Source of the DNA: Croceibacterium segetis
GTDB taxonomy: Bacteria; Pseudomonadota; Alphaproteobacteria; Sphingomonadales; Sphingomonadaceae
DNA length: 64,000 nucleotides
Direction of reading: 5' to 3'
NCBI RefSeq assembly: GCF_011320115.1
Contig: NZ_JAANOZ010000004.1
Location: forward strand, 203,501 to 267,500
The notes below the pieces were generated by a model. That model was not told the origin of the DNA, did no database searches, and worked only from the letters and a program-made list of their open reading frames with translations. Positions 18,276 to 27,251 of this stretch are shown here, one piece after another; positions within the stretch are counted from its first letter, which is position 1; each line of letters begins with the position of its first letter. The position numbers and the translations under genes are program-made.

Positions 18276-19351
18276 AGCCGCCGCGTCCCTTCCGCCCTCG
18301 CCCGCTGGCGCCGTCACGCATCCTGCGCACGACGCCGCGCCAGGTCGGCGGCGGGCGCGAGCGTGAGGAACTGGTGGAACTGGCGCGGAAATCGATCCGC
18401 CAAGGCAGCAAGAGCTTCGCCCTCGCCAGCCGGCTGTTCGACAAGCCCACGCGCGAAAAGGCCTGGCTGCTCTACGCGTGGTGCCGCCGCTGCGACGACA
18501 TCGCCGACGGGCAGGATCACGGCGGCACGCTGAACCTAGACGAAGCCACCGCGCAGCGCCGGATCGAGGCGATCCGCGTGCTCACCCGCCGCGCCCTCGA
18601 AGGCCAACCGACGGCCGAGGAAGCGTTCGACGCGCTCGGCCAGGTGGCGCTCGAAGCGGGGCTGACGGAGGAAATGACCGACGATGTGATCGACGGCTTC
18701 GCGCTCGACGCCGATGGCTGGCGCCCGCGCAGCGAGGCCGACCTGATGCGCTACGCCTTCCACGTCGCCGGCGCGGTTGGCGTCATGATGGCGCGGGTGA
18801 TGGGCATTCCGACCGACGATCACGCGATGCTCGACCGCGCATTCGATCTCGGCCTCGCCTTCCAGCTCACCAATATCGCCCGCGACTTGTGCGAGGACGA
18901 TGCGGCGGGGCGCTGCTATCTCCCGCAGGAATGGCTCGCCGAAGGCGACATCCCGCCGGGCGAGCACATGCGCCCCGAGTTTCGCGAGCAACTGGTCGCG
19001 CTCGTGTCGCGCCTGCTCGACCTGGCCGACGAACACGAGGCGGCGGCGCGCTGGGGCGCGAACGGGCTGCGCTTGCGCCAGCGCTGGGCGGTGCTGGCGG
19101 CGGCGAATATTCACGGCGCGATCCGCAACGAGGTTCGCGCGTTGGGTCCGCACGCGTGGGATCATCGCGTTCGCGTGGGGTTCTTGAGTAAGCTCACGCT
19201 CACCTGGCAGGCTTTGCGCGAAGCCTTCGGAAGCGCGCCGCAGCCCGATCCCATGCCGCGCTGGACTCGCGGTGAGCTGATGACGATCGCCCGCATGGCC
19301 GGCCCGATCGCGCCGATGCCGCAAACCCCGCTGCCGGACGAGGTGGTGTGA
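18272..19351 (+). CDS. crtB: Phytoene synthase CrtB
   Basis: A 359-aa prenyltransferase that condenses two geranylgeranyl diphosphates. The two Mg2+-binding aspartate motifs are present: CRRCDDIADG and NIARDLCEDDAAGRCYLP. The start is TTG at 18272, overlapping the LOG stop by 4 nt, with GCCGAGGAG six bases upstream. It has about 40 extra N-terminal residues (KPPRPFRPRPLAPSRILRTT) compared with many CrtB proteins, so a later start is possible. It is last in the crt operon. With crtI it should still make lycopene. Confidence 0.94.
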   Translation: MKPPRPFRPRPLAPSRILRTTPRQVGGGREREELVELARKSIRQGSKSFALASRLFDKPTREKAWLLYAWCRRCDDIADGQDHGGTLNLDEATAQRRIEAIRVLTRRALEGQPTAEEAFDALGQVALEAGLTEEMTDDVIDGFALDADGWRPRSEADLMRYAFHVAGAVGVMMARVMGIPTDDHAMLDRAFDLGLAFQLTNIARDLCEDDAAGRCYLPQEWLAEGDIPPGEHMRPEFREQLVALVSRLLDLADEHEAAARWGANGLRLRQRWAVLAAANIHGAIRNEVRALGPHAWDHRVRVGFLSKLTLTWQALREAFGSAPQPDPMPRWTRGELMTIARMAGPIAPMPQTPLPDEVV

Positions 19352-19379
19352 GGCGAGGACATCGGCTAACCGGTTTCGC

Positions 19380-21263
19380 ATGATACGAAGCCTGCTCATC
19401 GCCAACCGGGGCGAGATTGCCTGCCGCGTGATGCGCACCGCGCGGGCGCTCGGAGTGCGCACCGTGGCGGTCTATTCCGACGCCGACGCCAAGGCGCTGC
19501 ATGTGCGCCAGGCCGACGAGGCGGTCCACATCGGCCCCTCGCCGGCGACCGAAAGTTACTTGTGCGGTGACAAGATCATTGAGGCGGCGAAGGCCACCGG
19601 AGCCGAAGCGATTCACCCCGGCTATGGCTTCCTCAGCGAGAACGCCGACTTCGCCCGCGCCGTCGCCGAGGCCGGCCTGATCTGGGTCGGCCCCAGCCCC
19701 GAGAGCATCGAGGCGATGGGCCTCAAGGATGCGGCCAAGAAGCTGATGCGCGCCGCCGGAGTGCCCGTGACCCCCGGTTACGACGGTGAGAGTCAAGCGA
19801 CCGAGACGCTGCAAAACGAAGCTGATTCAATCGGTTATCCGGTACTTATCAAAGCTGTCGCAGGTGGGGGCGGCAAGGGCATGCGCAAGGTCGAGGAGCC
19901 GGCCGATTTCCTCGCCGCGCTCGAATCCTGCAAACGTGAAGCTAAGTCGAGCTTTGGTAACGACGAGGTCCTGCTCGAAAAATGGATCACCTCGCCGCGG
20001 CACATCGAAGTGCAGGTGTTCGGCGACACCCACGGCGACGTGGTCCACTTGTTCGAGCGCGATTGCAGCCTCCAGCGGCGCCACCAGAAGGTGATCGAGG
20101 AAGCCCCCGCGCCGGGCATGGACGCGGCCACCCGCGAAGCGATCTGCAGCGCGGCGGTGCGCGCGGCGAAGGCGGTCGATTACGTCGGCGCCGGCACGAT
20201 CGAGTTCATCGCAGACGCCAGCGCGGGCCTGCGCGCCGACCGCGTGTTCTTCATGGAAATGAACACCCGCCTCCAGGTCGAACACCCGGTGACCGAAGAG
20301 ATCACCGGCGTCGACCTGGTCGAATGGCAACTGCGCGTGGCGAGCGGGGAGCCGCTGCCGCTCCGCCAAGAGGAGCTGAGCATCAACGGTCACGCCATTG
20401 AGGCGCGGCTTTATGCGGAGGACCCGGCGAAGGGGTTTTTGCCGAGCACGGGGCGGTTGGAGTATTTCCAACTCCAAACAGGTGTGCGCGTGGAGACGGG
20501 TTACGAAGCCGGGGACCAGGTTTCGCCATTTTATGACTCGATGATAGCAAAGCTCGTGGCGCACGGGGAAACCCGCGACGATGCATGCTGCGATATAAAC
20601 GTGATGTGCCGCAACGCCGATATCTGGCCTGTCAGGACCAATGCGGGCCTTCTTACGGCTCTGACGGAAGAGCGGGCGTTTTTGGAAGGCAGATTCGACA
20701 CGGGATACATCGAAGCAAATCAGGAACGCTTGGTTGCGAAACCACCGTTGACCGAGGACGGCCTCGATGCTGCCGCCGTCCTCGTACTTGGCTCGCCGCC
20801 AACCGACGAAAACCTGCTGCAGTCGGGCTTTCGCCTGAACGCGACGCCAATTCATCACGCTCTTCTTTCCGTAGATGGCGAGCCGGTGCGGGTCGAACAT
20901 TGGCCTGAACCGTCCGATCAGGCGAACTATTTCGGCCGCGCATTCAGATCATCGGAAGGACTCATAAAGTTTGATCAAGGCTTCGCTTATCGCATCGGAC
21001 CTTATGAGGTGCGTGGTTCCGGCCATGCTTCCGCCACCGATGGCGACATCCGCTCGCCAATGCCCGGCAAGGTCATCGCCGTCGATGTCACCGAGGGCCA
21101 GGTGGTCGAGGCCGGGCAGCGGCTGATGGTGCTCGAGGCGATGAAGATGGAGCACGCGCTCACCGCGCCGTTCGCCGGGACCGTCGCCGAGCTGGCGGCG
21201 CACGAAGGCCAGCAGGTCCAGGTCGAGGCGCTGCTGGCGCGGGTGGAGAAGGCCGAGAACTAA
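19380..21263 (+). CDS. Biotin-dependent acyl-CoA carboxylase alpha subunit (3-methylcrotonyl-CoA-like)
   Basis: A 627-aa protein with biotin carboxylase domains (IANRGEIACRVMRTARALG; ATP-grasp KAVAGGGGKGMRKV; FMEMNTRLQVEHPVTE; about residues 1-450) and a C-terminal biotinyl domain with VLEAMKMEH, Lys being the biotin site. Composition fits the alpha subunit of methylcrotonyl-CoA (leucine degradation) or a related carboxylase; the beta subunit is not in this window. Segments around 19785-19970 and 20400-21040 have clearly lower GC than the rest, giving a mosaic look. No frame damage is seen. Confidence 0.9.
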   Translation: MIRSLLIANRGEIACRVMRTARALGVRTVAVYSDADAKALHVRQADEAVHIGPSPATESYLCGDKIIEAAKATGAEAIHPGYGFLSENADFARAVAEAGLIWVGPSPESIEAMGLKDAAKKLMRAAGVPVTPGYDGESQATETLQNEADSIGYPVLIKAVAGGGGKGMRKVEEPADFLAALESCKREAKSSFGNDEVLLEKWITSPRHIEVQVFGDTHGDVVHLFERDCSLQRRHQKVIEEAPAPGMDAATREAICSAAVRAAKAVDYVGAGTIEFIADASAGLRADRVFFMEMNTRLQVEHPVTEEITGVDLVEWQLRVASGEPLPLRQEELSINGHAIEARLYAEDPAKGFLPSTGRLEYFQLQTGVRVETGYEAGDQVSPFYDSMIAKLVAHGETRDDACCDINVMCRNADIWPVRTNAGLLTALTEERAFLEGRFDTGYIEANQERLVAKPPLTEDGLDAAAVLVLGSPPTDENLLQSGFRLNATPIHHALLSVDGEPVRVEHWPEPSDQANYFGRAFRSSEGLIKFDQGFAYRIGPYEVRGSGHASATDGDIRSPMPGKVIAVDVTEGQVVEAGQRLMVLEAMKMEHALTAPFAGTVAELAAHEGQQVQVEALLARVEKAEN

Positions 21264-21360
21264 TTCCTCCCACACCCGGGAGGATGGTAGCGCTCCCTTT
21301 GCGCTTGTGACTCGCCCTCGCCTCCGGCAGTCTACCGCCCGGGTTCAAGGGGAGACAGGA

Positions 21361-22983
21361 ATGGCCACGCTAGCCGCCGAGGATGCGCCGCTGCGCGTGT
21401 CGCAAGTCAAGGTGATCGCCGCATCGTCGCTCGGCACGGTGTTCGAGTGGTACGATTTCTACCTCTACGGCCTCCTGGCGACGATCATCTCGGCGCAGTT
21501 CTTCTCCGGTGTCAACGACAGCACCGCCTTCATCCTCGCCCTCGCCGCCTTCGCCGCCGGCTTCGCGGTGCGGCCGTTCGGAGCACTCGTGTTCGGGCGG
21601 ATCGGCGACCTTGTCGGACGCAAGTACACCTTCCTGGTGACGATGGGCATCATGGGCGCCTCGACCTTCGCGGTCGGGCTGCTGCCGAGCTACGCCTCTG
21701 TGGGCGTGGCCGCGCCGTTGATGCTCGTCGCCTTGCGCATGCTGCAGGGCCTCGCGCTCGGCGGACAATACGGTGGTGCGGCGACTTACGTTGCCGAGCA
21801 CGCGCCCGAGGGCAAACGCGGATTCTACACCAGCTTCATCCAGACGACCGCCACGCTCGGCCTGTTCGCCGCGCTGCTGATCGTCATCGGCACGCGTACC
21901 TGGCTGGGCGAGGAGGCGTTCGCGACCTGGGGCTGGCGGCTGCCCTTCTTCGCCTCGGCGGCCCTGCTTTGCGTCTCGCTGTGGATCCGCCTGCAACTCG
22001 CCGAAAGCCCGGTCTACCAGCAGATGAAGGACGCCGGGGCGACCACCAAGGCGCCGCTGACCGAGGCTTTCGGCAACTGGAGGAGCGCCCGCCTGGTGCT
22101 GGTCGCTCTGCTCGGCGCCGTCGCCGGGCAGGCGGTGGTCTGGTACACCGGGCAGTTCTACGCGCTGTTCTACCTCGAGAAGATTCTCAAGGTCGACGGC
22201 GCGACCGCCAACATCCTGATTGCCGTGGCGCTGGCGATCGGCACGCCGTTCTTCGTGGTGTTCGGCTGGCTCAGCGACAAGATCGGCCGCAAGCCGATCA
22301 TCATGGCCGGGTGCGCGCTGGCGGCGGTCACTTACTTCCCGTTGTTCGGCGCGCTGACCGAAGCGGCCAACCCGGCGCTGGCGCACGCGACGGCGCGCAA
22401 TCCGGTGACAGTCGTCGCCGATCCGGCGAGCTGCTCAGTGCAGTTCGATCCCATCGGCAAGACCAAGTTCGACAAGAGCGGCTGCGACATCGGCAAGTCG
22501 GCCCTGGCCAAGGCGGGAATCCCCTACGCCAACGAGGCGACCCCGGGCGATCCGATAATCCGCATCGGCGACGCCCAGGTCCCGATAACCGACAAGGCCA
22601 GCTTCGATGCCGCCCTGCCCGCCTTGCTCGCGGACGCCGGCTACCCGGCCAAGGCCGACCCCGCCCAGACCAACACCCCGCTGGTCATCGCCATTCTCAC
22701 CGCGCTCGTGCTGCTGGTGACGATGGTCTACGGGCCGATCGCCGCGCTGCTGGTCGAGCTGTTCCCGGCGCGCATCCGCTACACCGCGATGAGCCTGCCC
22801 TACCACATCGGCAACGGCTGGTTCGGCGGTTTCCTGCCGACGATCGCCTTCGCCACCGTGGCGGCGACCGGCAATATCTACGCCGGGCTGTGGTACCCGG
22901 TCGGGGTGGCCGTGCTGACGCTGGTGGTCGGGCTGCTGTGGCTGCCGGAGACCTTCCGCCGGCGGATCGATCACGTAAGCTAG
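21361..22983 (+). CDS. MFS transporter of the MHS (metabolite:H+ symporter) family
   Basis: A 540-aa membrane protein with the MHS signature FEWYDFYLYG near the N terminus, the MFS loop motif GRIGDLVGRKYTF, GLALGGQYGGAATYVAEHAPE and GWLSDKIGRKP. A soluble insert of about 110 residues (roughly 340-450, with ADPASCSVQFDPIGKTKFDK and two cysteines) splits the later helices before VYGPIAALLVELFPARIRYTA. The start at 21361 has AGGGGAGACAGGA upstream. Relatives carry ProP-, KgtP- and ShiA-like substrates (organic acids, osmolytes); the substrate here is unknown. Confidence 0.88.
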   Translation: MATLAAEDAPLRVSQVKVIAASSLGTVFEWYDFYLYGLLATIISAQFFSGVNDSTAFILALAAFAAGFAVRPFGALVFGRIGDLVGRKYTFLVTMGIMGASTFAVGLLPSYASVGVAAPLMLVALRMLQGLALGGQYGGAATYVAEHAPEGKRGFYTSFIQTTATLGLFAALLIVIGTRTWLGEEAFATWGWRLPFFASAALLCVSLWIRLQLAESPVYQQMKDAGATTKAPLTEAFGNWRSARLVLVALLGAVAGQAVVWYTGQFYALFYLEKILKVDGATANILIAVALAIGTPFFVVFGWLSDKIGRKPIIMAGCALAAVTYFPLFGALTEAANPALAHATARNPVTVVADPASCSVQFDPIGKTKFDKSGCDIGKSALAKAGIPYANEATPGDPIIRIGDAQVPITDKASFDAALPALLADAGYPAKADPAQTNTPLVIAILTALVLLVTMVYGPIAALLVELFPARIRYTAMSLPYHIGNGWFGGFLPTIAFATVAATGNIYAGLWYPVGVAVLTLVVGLLWLPETFRRRIDHVS

Positions 22984-22990
22984 CGCGCGG

Positions 22991-24256
22991 TCAGTCCGCC
23001 TCGACCAGCGCCACGCCCGGCCCGCCCGGCGCGTTGAGCCGCCGGAACAGCCGGCCGCGCTCGCTGAACAGCACGAGGAGCAGCGCCGAGCTCGAACCGA
23101 ACAGCAGCGCAAAGGCGAACGGGCGCGCGGTCCCGTCGTAGCTCTGGCCGATGACGATGCCGACCACGGCCGCGCCGAACATGCGGAAGAAGGTCTGCAC
23201 GCTGCTCGCCGCCCCGGCGATCTTGGCGAACGGCTGCATGGCGATCGAGCTGAAGTTGGCGCCGAGGAAGCCGAGCAGCGCGAGGTTGGTCGCCATCAAC
23301 GGCAGGAACCAGGCGAGCTGGCCGTCGCGATAGATCGCCGCCCAGACTTGCGCCGCGCTCACGCCGATGAAGACGATGACGCCGACATGCGACACCCGCC
23401 GCGCGCCGAAGCGCTCGACGATGCGGCTGTTGACGATGTTGGAGACCGCCATCATCGCCGCGGTGCCGCCGAACACCACCGGGAACCAACGCCCTGCGCG
23501 GAAATGCTCGCCGATCAGCTGCTGTGCGCTGTTCACGTAGCCGAACACCGCTCCAATCAGCAGCGCCGTGCCGAGCACGTAACCGATCGAGATGCGATTG
23601 AAGAGCGCCACGCGCATGTTGCCGAGGATCGCCCTTATCTCGATCTTCTGGCTATATTCGGGGCGCAGCGTTTCAGGCAGCCGCAGCCAGGTCCACAGCG
23701 CGGCGAGGCCGGCAAGGCACGCCAGGCCGACGAATATCCACCGCCAGCCGGCAATCAGCAGCACGGCCTGGCCGAGGCTCGGCGCGATCACCGGCACGGT
23801 GATGAACACCGCCGAGACCATGCTCATCGTCCGTGCCATCTTGTCGCCTTCGAACTGGTCGCGGACGATCGCCACCGGGGCGACCATCAGGCCGGCGCAC
23901 AGAAGACCTTGCAAGCCGCGGGCGACCAGGAGCACGGCAAAGCTGTCGACCGTCGCCACGATCAGCGAGAACAGCGCGTAACCGGCCAGCGCGACCATGA
24001 TCACCGGCTTGCGCCCGAAGCGGTCGGCGAACGAGCCGGGCAAGAGACAGCCGAGGCCGTTGGCAAGCAGGTACACCCCGACGATCAATTGCCGCTGGTT
24101 GCCGGCTTCCGCGCCCAGCTCGCGCGCGATGTCGTCGAGCGCCGGCAGCATGCCGTCGATGCACAGCGCGTTGAGGCTCATCAACAGCGCGATCAGCACG
24201 ATCAACTCGCGCTGGCCGATCGAAATCGGCTGATGGGGGGTGGCCGCGGTGGACAT
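22991..24256 (-). CDS. Bcr/CflA-type MFS drug-efflux transporter
   Basis: A 421-aa protein with about 12 hydrophobic helices. The N terminus IALLMSLNALCIDGMLPALDDIA and the loop PGSFADRFGRKPVIMVAL match the Bcr/CflA group of drug:H+ antiporters, as do ARGLQGLLCAGLMVAPVAIVRDQFEG and VPVIAPSLGQAVL. The start at 24256 was chosen at the N terminus of the conserved region; the frame stays open far upstream but that stretch lies opposite dinB. It is divergent from dinB. Substrate unknown. Confidence 0.88.
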   Translation of the reverse strand: MSTAATPHQPISIGQRELIVLIALLMSLNALCIDGMLPALDDIARELGAEAGNQRQLIVGVYLLANGLGCLLPGSFADRFGRKPVIMVALAGYALFSLIVATVDSFAVLLVARGLQGLLCAGLMVAPVAIVRDQFEGDKMARTMSMVSAVFITVPVIAPSLGQAVLLIAGWRWIFVGLACLAGLAALWTWLRLPETLRPEYSQKIEIRAILGNMRVALFNRISIGYVLGTALLIGAVFGYVNSAQQLIGEHFRAGRWFPVVFGGTAAMMAVSNIVNSRIVERFGARRVSHVGVIVFIGVSAAQVWAAIYRDGQLAWFLPLMATNLALLGFLGANFSSIAMQPFAKIAGAASSVQTFFRMFGAAVVGIVIGQSYDGTARPFAFALLFGSSSALLLVLFSERGRLFRRLNAPGGPGVALVEAD

Positions 24257-24328
24257 GGGACGCAAGGCCCTAGCCCCATGTTGCAGTGCGGTATAGCCCC
24301 TTCGTCTTCGCCGGACTAAAGCAAGACG

Positions 24329-25429
24329 ATGGAGGAGGACGAACCCGATCTCGGCCTGCGCAAGATCATCCACATCGACATGGATGCCTTCTTTGCCAGC
24401 GTCGAACAGCGCGACAACCCCGAGCTGCGCGGCAAGCCGGTCGCTGTCGGCGGAAGCGGCAGCCGCGGAGTCGTGGCTGCGGCCAGTTACGAGGCACGCA
24501 AGTTCGGCGTCCATTCCGCCATGCCGGGGATGACCGCACGGCGCTTGTGCCCCGACCTGATCTTCGTGCGCCACCGCTTCGAGGTCTATCACGAGGTCAG
24601 CCAGCAGATCCGCGCGATCTTCCGCGACTTCACCCCGCACGTGGAGCCGCTGAGCCTCGACGAGGCCTATCTCGACGTGACCGAGGACATTCGCGGGATC
24701 GGCAGCGCCACGCGCATCGCCGAGCTGATCCGCCAGCGCATTCGCCAGCAGACCCGGCTCACCGCCAGTGCGGGCGTGTCCTACAACAAGTTCCTCGCCA
24801 AGCTCGCCAGCGACCAGAACAAGCCCGACGGGATCTGCGTGATCAAGCCCGGCCAGGGCGCGCAGTTCGTCGCCAGGCTGCCGGTGCGCCGGTTCCACGG
24901 CGTCGGCCCGCGCGGAGCCGAAAAGATGGCCCGGCTCGGCATCGAGACCGGCGCCGACCTTGCCGCCAAGGACATCGCCTGGCTGCGCGCCAACTTCGGC
25001 AGCTTCGCCGATTACCTCTACCGCGCCGCGCGCGCGATCGACCTCAGACCGGTGCGCGCCAACCGCATCCGCAAGTCATTGGGCGGCGAGCGCACCTACA
25101 ACGAGGACATCTCGAGCGGCTCAGCCCTCCGCGTCGCGCTCGACGACATTATCGAGATCGTCTGGGAGCGCATCGCCGAGCACGACACCCGCGGGCGCAC
25201 GGTGACGCTCAAGCTCAAATTCACCGATTTCCAGCTGATGACCCGCGCCAAGTCGCTCTCGCGCGCGATCGACAGCAAGGCGGAATTTGCCCGCCTGTCC
25301 CGCGAGATTCTCGACGAAGCTCTACCGCTGCCGATGCCGGTGCGGCTTATCGGCCTGACGCTGTCGAACCTCGAGGGCGAGCAAGGCGACGAACGGGCGC
25401 CGGACACTGCGCAGTTGTCGCTGCTCTAG
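24329..25429 (+). CDS. dinB: DNA polymerase IV (Y-family translesion polymerase)
   Basis: A 366-aa polymerase with the N-terminal catalytic block KIIHIDMDAFFASVEQRDNP, the second acidic site LSLDEAYLDVT, GVSYNKFLAKLASDQNKP, helix-hairpin-helix residues VGPRGAEKMARLGI, and a little-finger domain. The C terminus QLSLL is a beta-clamp binding motif. Length is normal. No alphaproteobacterial LexA box (GTTC-N7-GTTC) is evident in the 70-base upstream gap, so SOS control is not supported from this sequence. Confidence 0.96.
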   Translation: MEEDEPDLGLRKIIHIDMDAFFASVEQRDNPELRGKPVAVGGSGSRGVVAAASYEARKFGVHSAMPGMTARRLCPDLIFVRHRFEVYHEVSQQIRAIFRDFTPHVEPLSLDEAYLDVTEDIRGIGSATRIAELIRQRIRQQTRLTASAGVSYNKFLAKLASDQNKPDGICVIKPGQGAQFVARLPVRRFHGVGPRGAEKMARLGIETGADLAAKDIAWLRANFGSFADYLYRAARAIDLRPVRANRIRKSLGGERTYNEDISSGSALRVALDDIIEIVWERIAEHDTRGRTVTLKLKFTDFQLMTRAKSLSRAIDSKAEFARLSREILDEALPLPMPVRLIGLTLSNLEGEQGDERAPDTAQLSLL

Positions 25430-25893
25430 CGATCGGGAAACGCAACCTCGAGGCGATAGCGGGCAAAGCTGATCAGCTCTCCCGGGAGCGCGTCGAGCGC
25501 GAACCAGCCGCCGTCGATCACCTCGCGGCCATCGACGCGCGGTTCCGCGGCAAAACGCGCGGTAAACACGAATGCGCGGTGCGGCGCGCCGTCGAGCACC
25601 TCGTCGAACCGAGCCGCCAGAGTCAACTGTTCGAGCGCGCAGCCCAGTTCCTCGCGTATCTCGCGCTGCGCGCAGGCTTGCGGGTCCTCGGCCCGGCCGA
25701 GCCCTCCTCCGGGGAGCGACCAGCGTCCCGAGCCATAGCCGTGGCGGACCAGGAAGACGCGGCCTGCGTCGTCCACGGCGATCACCGAAACCCCCGCCGT
25801 TTCCCTTTTCGCCAGCCGCCGCCACCGCTTGCGCAGCCGGTGGGCGAGCCGCAGCAACGCGCGGTGCAGCGGGGCAGGAATCAGGTGAAGCAT
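25426..25893 (-). CDS. NUDIX hydrolase
   Basis: A 155-aa protein with a complete NUDIX box, GGLGRAEDPQACAQREIREELG (GX5EX7REUXEEXG), after VSVIAVDDAGRVFLVRHGYGSGRWSLPGG. The N-terminal 30 residues are a basic amphipathic helix. It hydrolyses a nucleoside-diphosphate-linked substrate that cannot be specified. Its start overlaps the end of the 6-phosphogluconolactonase gene by 13 bases, and its stop overlaps that of dinB. Confidence 0.9.
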   Translation of the reverse strand: MLHLIPAPLHRALLRLAHRLRKRWRRLAKRETAGVSVIAVDDAGRVFLVRHGYGSGRWSLPGGGLGRAEDPQACAQREIREELGCALEQLTLAARFDEVLDGAPHRAFVFTARFAAEPRVDGREVIDGGWFALDALPGELISFARYRLEVAFPDR

Positions 25894-26495
25894 GTCACCG
25901 GCTGCCGCGCAGCGCCGAGCAGGCGGGCGACCGGCAGGTCGTTCTCGCCGCGCCCCGCCGCCTCGAATAGCGCGCGCTTTTCTTCCCCGCGAATGACGAA
26001 CATCAACTCATCCGAATCGAGCAGCGCCGGAATGGTCAAAGTTATCCGGGGATACGGCGCCTCGGGCGGCATTGGATCGGGCGTGATCATGCGCACCTTG
26101 AGCGGATCGTCGGCGCGCGGATCGGTGTTGGGGAACAGGGAGGCAATGTGTCCGTCGGCGCCCATCCCCAGCCAGGCGAGCGCGAAGTGCGGGACCTGCT
26201 CCATGACGCTGAGCGCGACGACCTCGGCGCCTGCGGGCTCGAGCAGCGCGCGGATCTTGCCGGTGTTGCTCGCCGGGTGGTCCTCGGGCACCTCGCGGTC
26301 GTCGCCCGGCCACACGGTCACCCGCCGCCACGCGAGCGGCATCGCCGTCAGGCGCTCGAGGATCGGAAATGGTGTCGAGCCGCCGGGAACGGTGATCGCG
26401 ATCGGCGCCTCGCTCCGGCCCAGCGCGGCCGCGAGCCGGCCATGCAGCCATTCGGCCGCCTGCGCATCGTCGGCGCCTGCAATCAGCTCAATCAT
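25881..26495 (-). CDS. pgl: 6-phosphogluconolactonase (DevB type)
   Basis: A 204-aa protein with the sugar-isomerase-like fold. The motifs ITVPGGSTPFPILERL, VWPGDDREVPEDHPASN and the active-site block LAWLGMGADGHIASLFPNT are characteristic of 6-phosphogluconolactonase, the second step of the oxidative pentose phosphate and Entner-Doudoroff routes. Slightly shorter than typical (about 230 aa). No zwf or edd gene is adjacent, so it is separated from its pathway partners. It is first in an overlapping pair with the NUDIX gene. Confidence 0.9.
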   Translation of the reverse strand: MIELIAGADDAQAAEWLHGRLAAALGRSEAPIAITVPGGSTPFPILERLTAMPLAWRRVTVWPGDDREVPEDHPASNTGKIRALLEPAGAEVVALSVMEQVPHFALAWLGMGADGHIASLFPNTDPRADDPLKVRMITPDPMPPEAPYPRITLTIPALLDSDELMFVIRGEEKRALFEAAGRGENDLPVARLLGAARQPVTCFT

Positions 26496-26526
26496 CGCGC
26501 CAGCCTAGACGGCTGCTGGCTCCCTG

Positions 26527-27090
26527 TCAGCCGGTCAAGCCGCGCGCGCCCATCGCCACGACGACCGCTGCGAGGCCAAATAGCGCCCCCACGCCGAGGC
26601 GAACCGCCCGCAGCGGCAGCCGCAAGTCCCATTCCCCGCCCAGCGCCCATGCCGCGCTGAGCACCGCGCCGCTGCCGAGCGCCCCACCCGCTGCCGCCAG
26701 CACGGGAGTGCCGGTCGCCACCGCCAGCGCCAGCACGAAGAACCTCGCCGCGTCGGTCAGTTGTCCCGCAAACAACACCAGCGAGATGGCGCCGAGCGAG
26801 CGGGTCGGCTCGGCCGGAACGGCGCGACCACGCGCGACGAGCAGCTCGATCGCCGCCAGCGCCAGCGCCAGGGCAACGAACATCGCCTTGCCCGCCGGCG
26901 CCATCTTTGGCGCGAGCAGCGCCCCCGCCCATGCCGCCAGCGCTGACGTCGCGATCGCCGCGAACCAGCCGACGACGAGCAGCCCGGCGCTTTGTCCCAG
27001 GATTCCCGCCATCCCCGCCGTCATCCGCGTCGAGCGGCCGCCAAGCATGGCCAGCGCCGAAGTCAGCAGGGCGAGGAAAAGCGCCGGCAT
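26527..27090 (-). CDS. Polytopic membrane protein, unknown function
   Basis: A 187-aa Ala/Leu/Gly-rich protein with five to six hydrophobic segments. The N terminus MPALFLALLTSALAMLGGRS and the two-half layout (GKAMFVALALALAAIELLVA near the middle) are vaguely like UPF0016/GDT1-type proteins, but the E-x-G-D-K/R signature is missing, so I do not assign that family. It is the last chromosomal gene before the tRNA-Gly that bounds the island. Confidence 0.6.
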   Translation of the reverse strand: MPALFLALLTSALAMLGGRSTRMTAGMAGILGQSAGLLVVGWFAAIATSALAAWAGALLAPKMAPAGKAMFVALALALAAIELLVARGRAVPAEPTRSLGAISLVLFAGQLTDAARFFVLALAVATGTPVLAAAGGALGSGAVLSAAWALGGEWDLRLPLRAVRLGVGALFGLAAVVVAMGARGLTG

Positions 27091-27120
27091 GGCCGCGCTT
27101 TACCAGCTATGGCGGGAAAG

Positions 27121-27194
27121 TGGAGCGGGCGAAGGGAATCGAACCCTCGTCGTAAGCTTGGGAAGCTTCTGCTCTGCCATTGAGCTACGCCCGC
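27121..27194 (-). tRNA. tRNA-Gly (anticodon CCC)
   Basis: The minus strand folds as a standard tRNA: acceptor GCGGGCG/CGCCCGC, D-arm TAGCTCAATGGCAGAGC, anticodon loop TTCCCAA (anticodon CCC), T-arm GAGGGTTCGATTCCCTT and an encoded CCA end. The first anticodon-stem pair (G-A) is mismatched. Its 5' half is partly repeated at 39940-39966, and an integrase remnant lies just upstream, so it appears to be an integration site. Confidence 0.95.
27162..27188. other. Putative att site, left copy (inside tRNA-Gly)
   Basis: These 27 bases within tRNA-Gly (anticodon arm to D-arm) recur at 39940-39966 with one mismatch, in the same orientation, 12.8 kb away. Together with the integrase remnant beginning 58 bases further on, this supports an attachment site. 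Unusually, the shared core covers the 5' half of the tRNA and not the 3' end. Confidence 0.6.
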
Positions 27195-27251
27195 AAAAGC
27201 TTGGAAAACCGTTGTTTTTATCGCCAAGCCCGAAAAGGTTTGCAGTCGGGT

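Noticed and set aside
24257..24328. A LexA box before dinB
   Set aside because: No GTTC-N7-GTTC pattern was found in the gap, so SOS control is not claimed.
26527..27090. Assignment of the membrane protein to the GDT1/UPF0016 family
   Set aside because: The general layout is similar but the E-x-G-D-K/R signature is absent in both halves.
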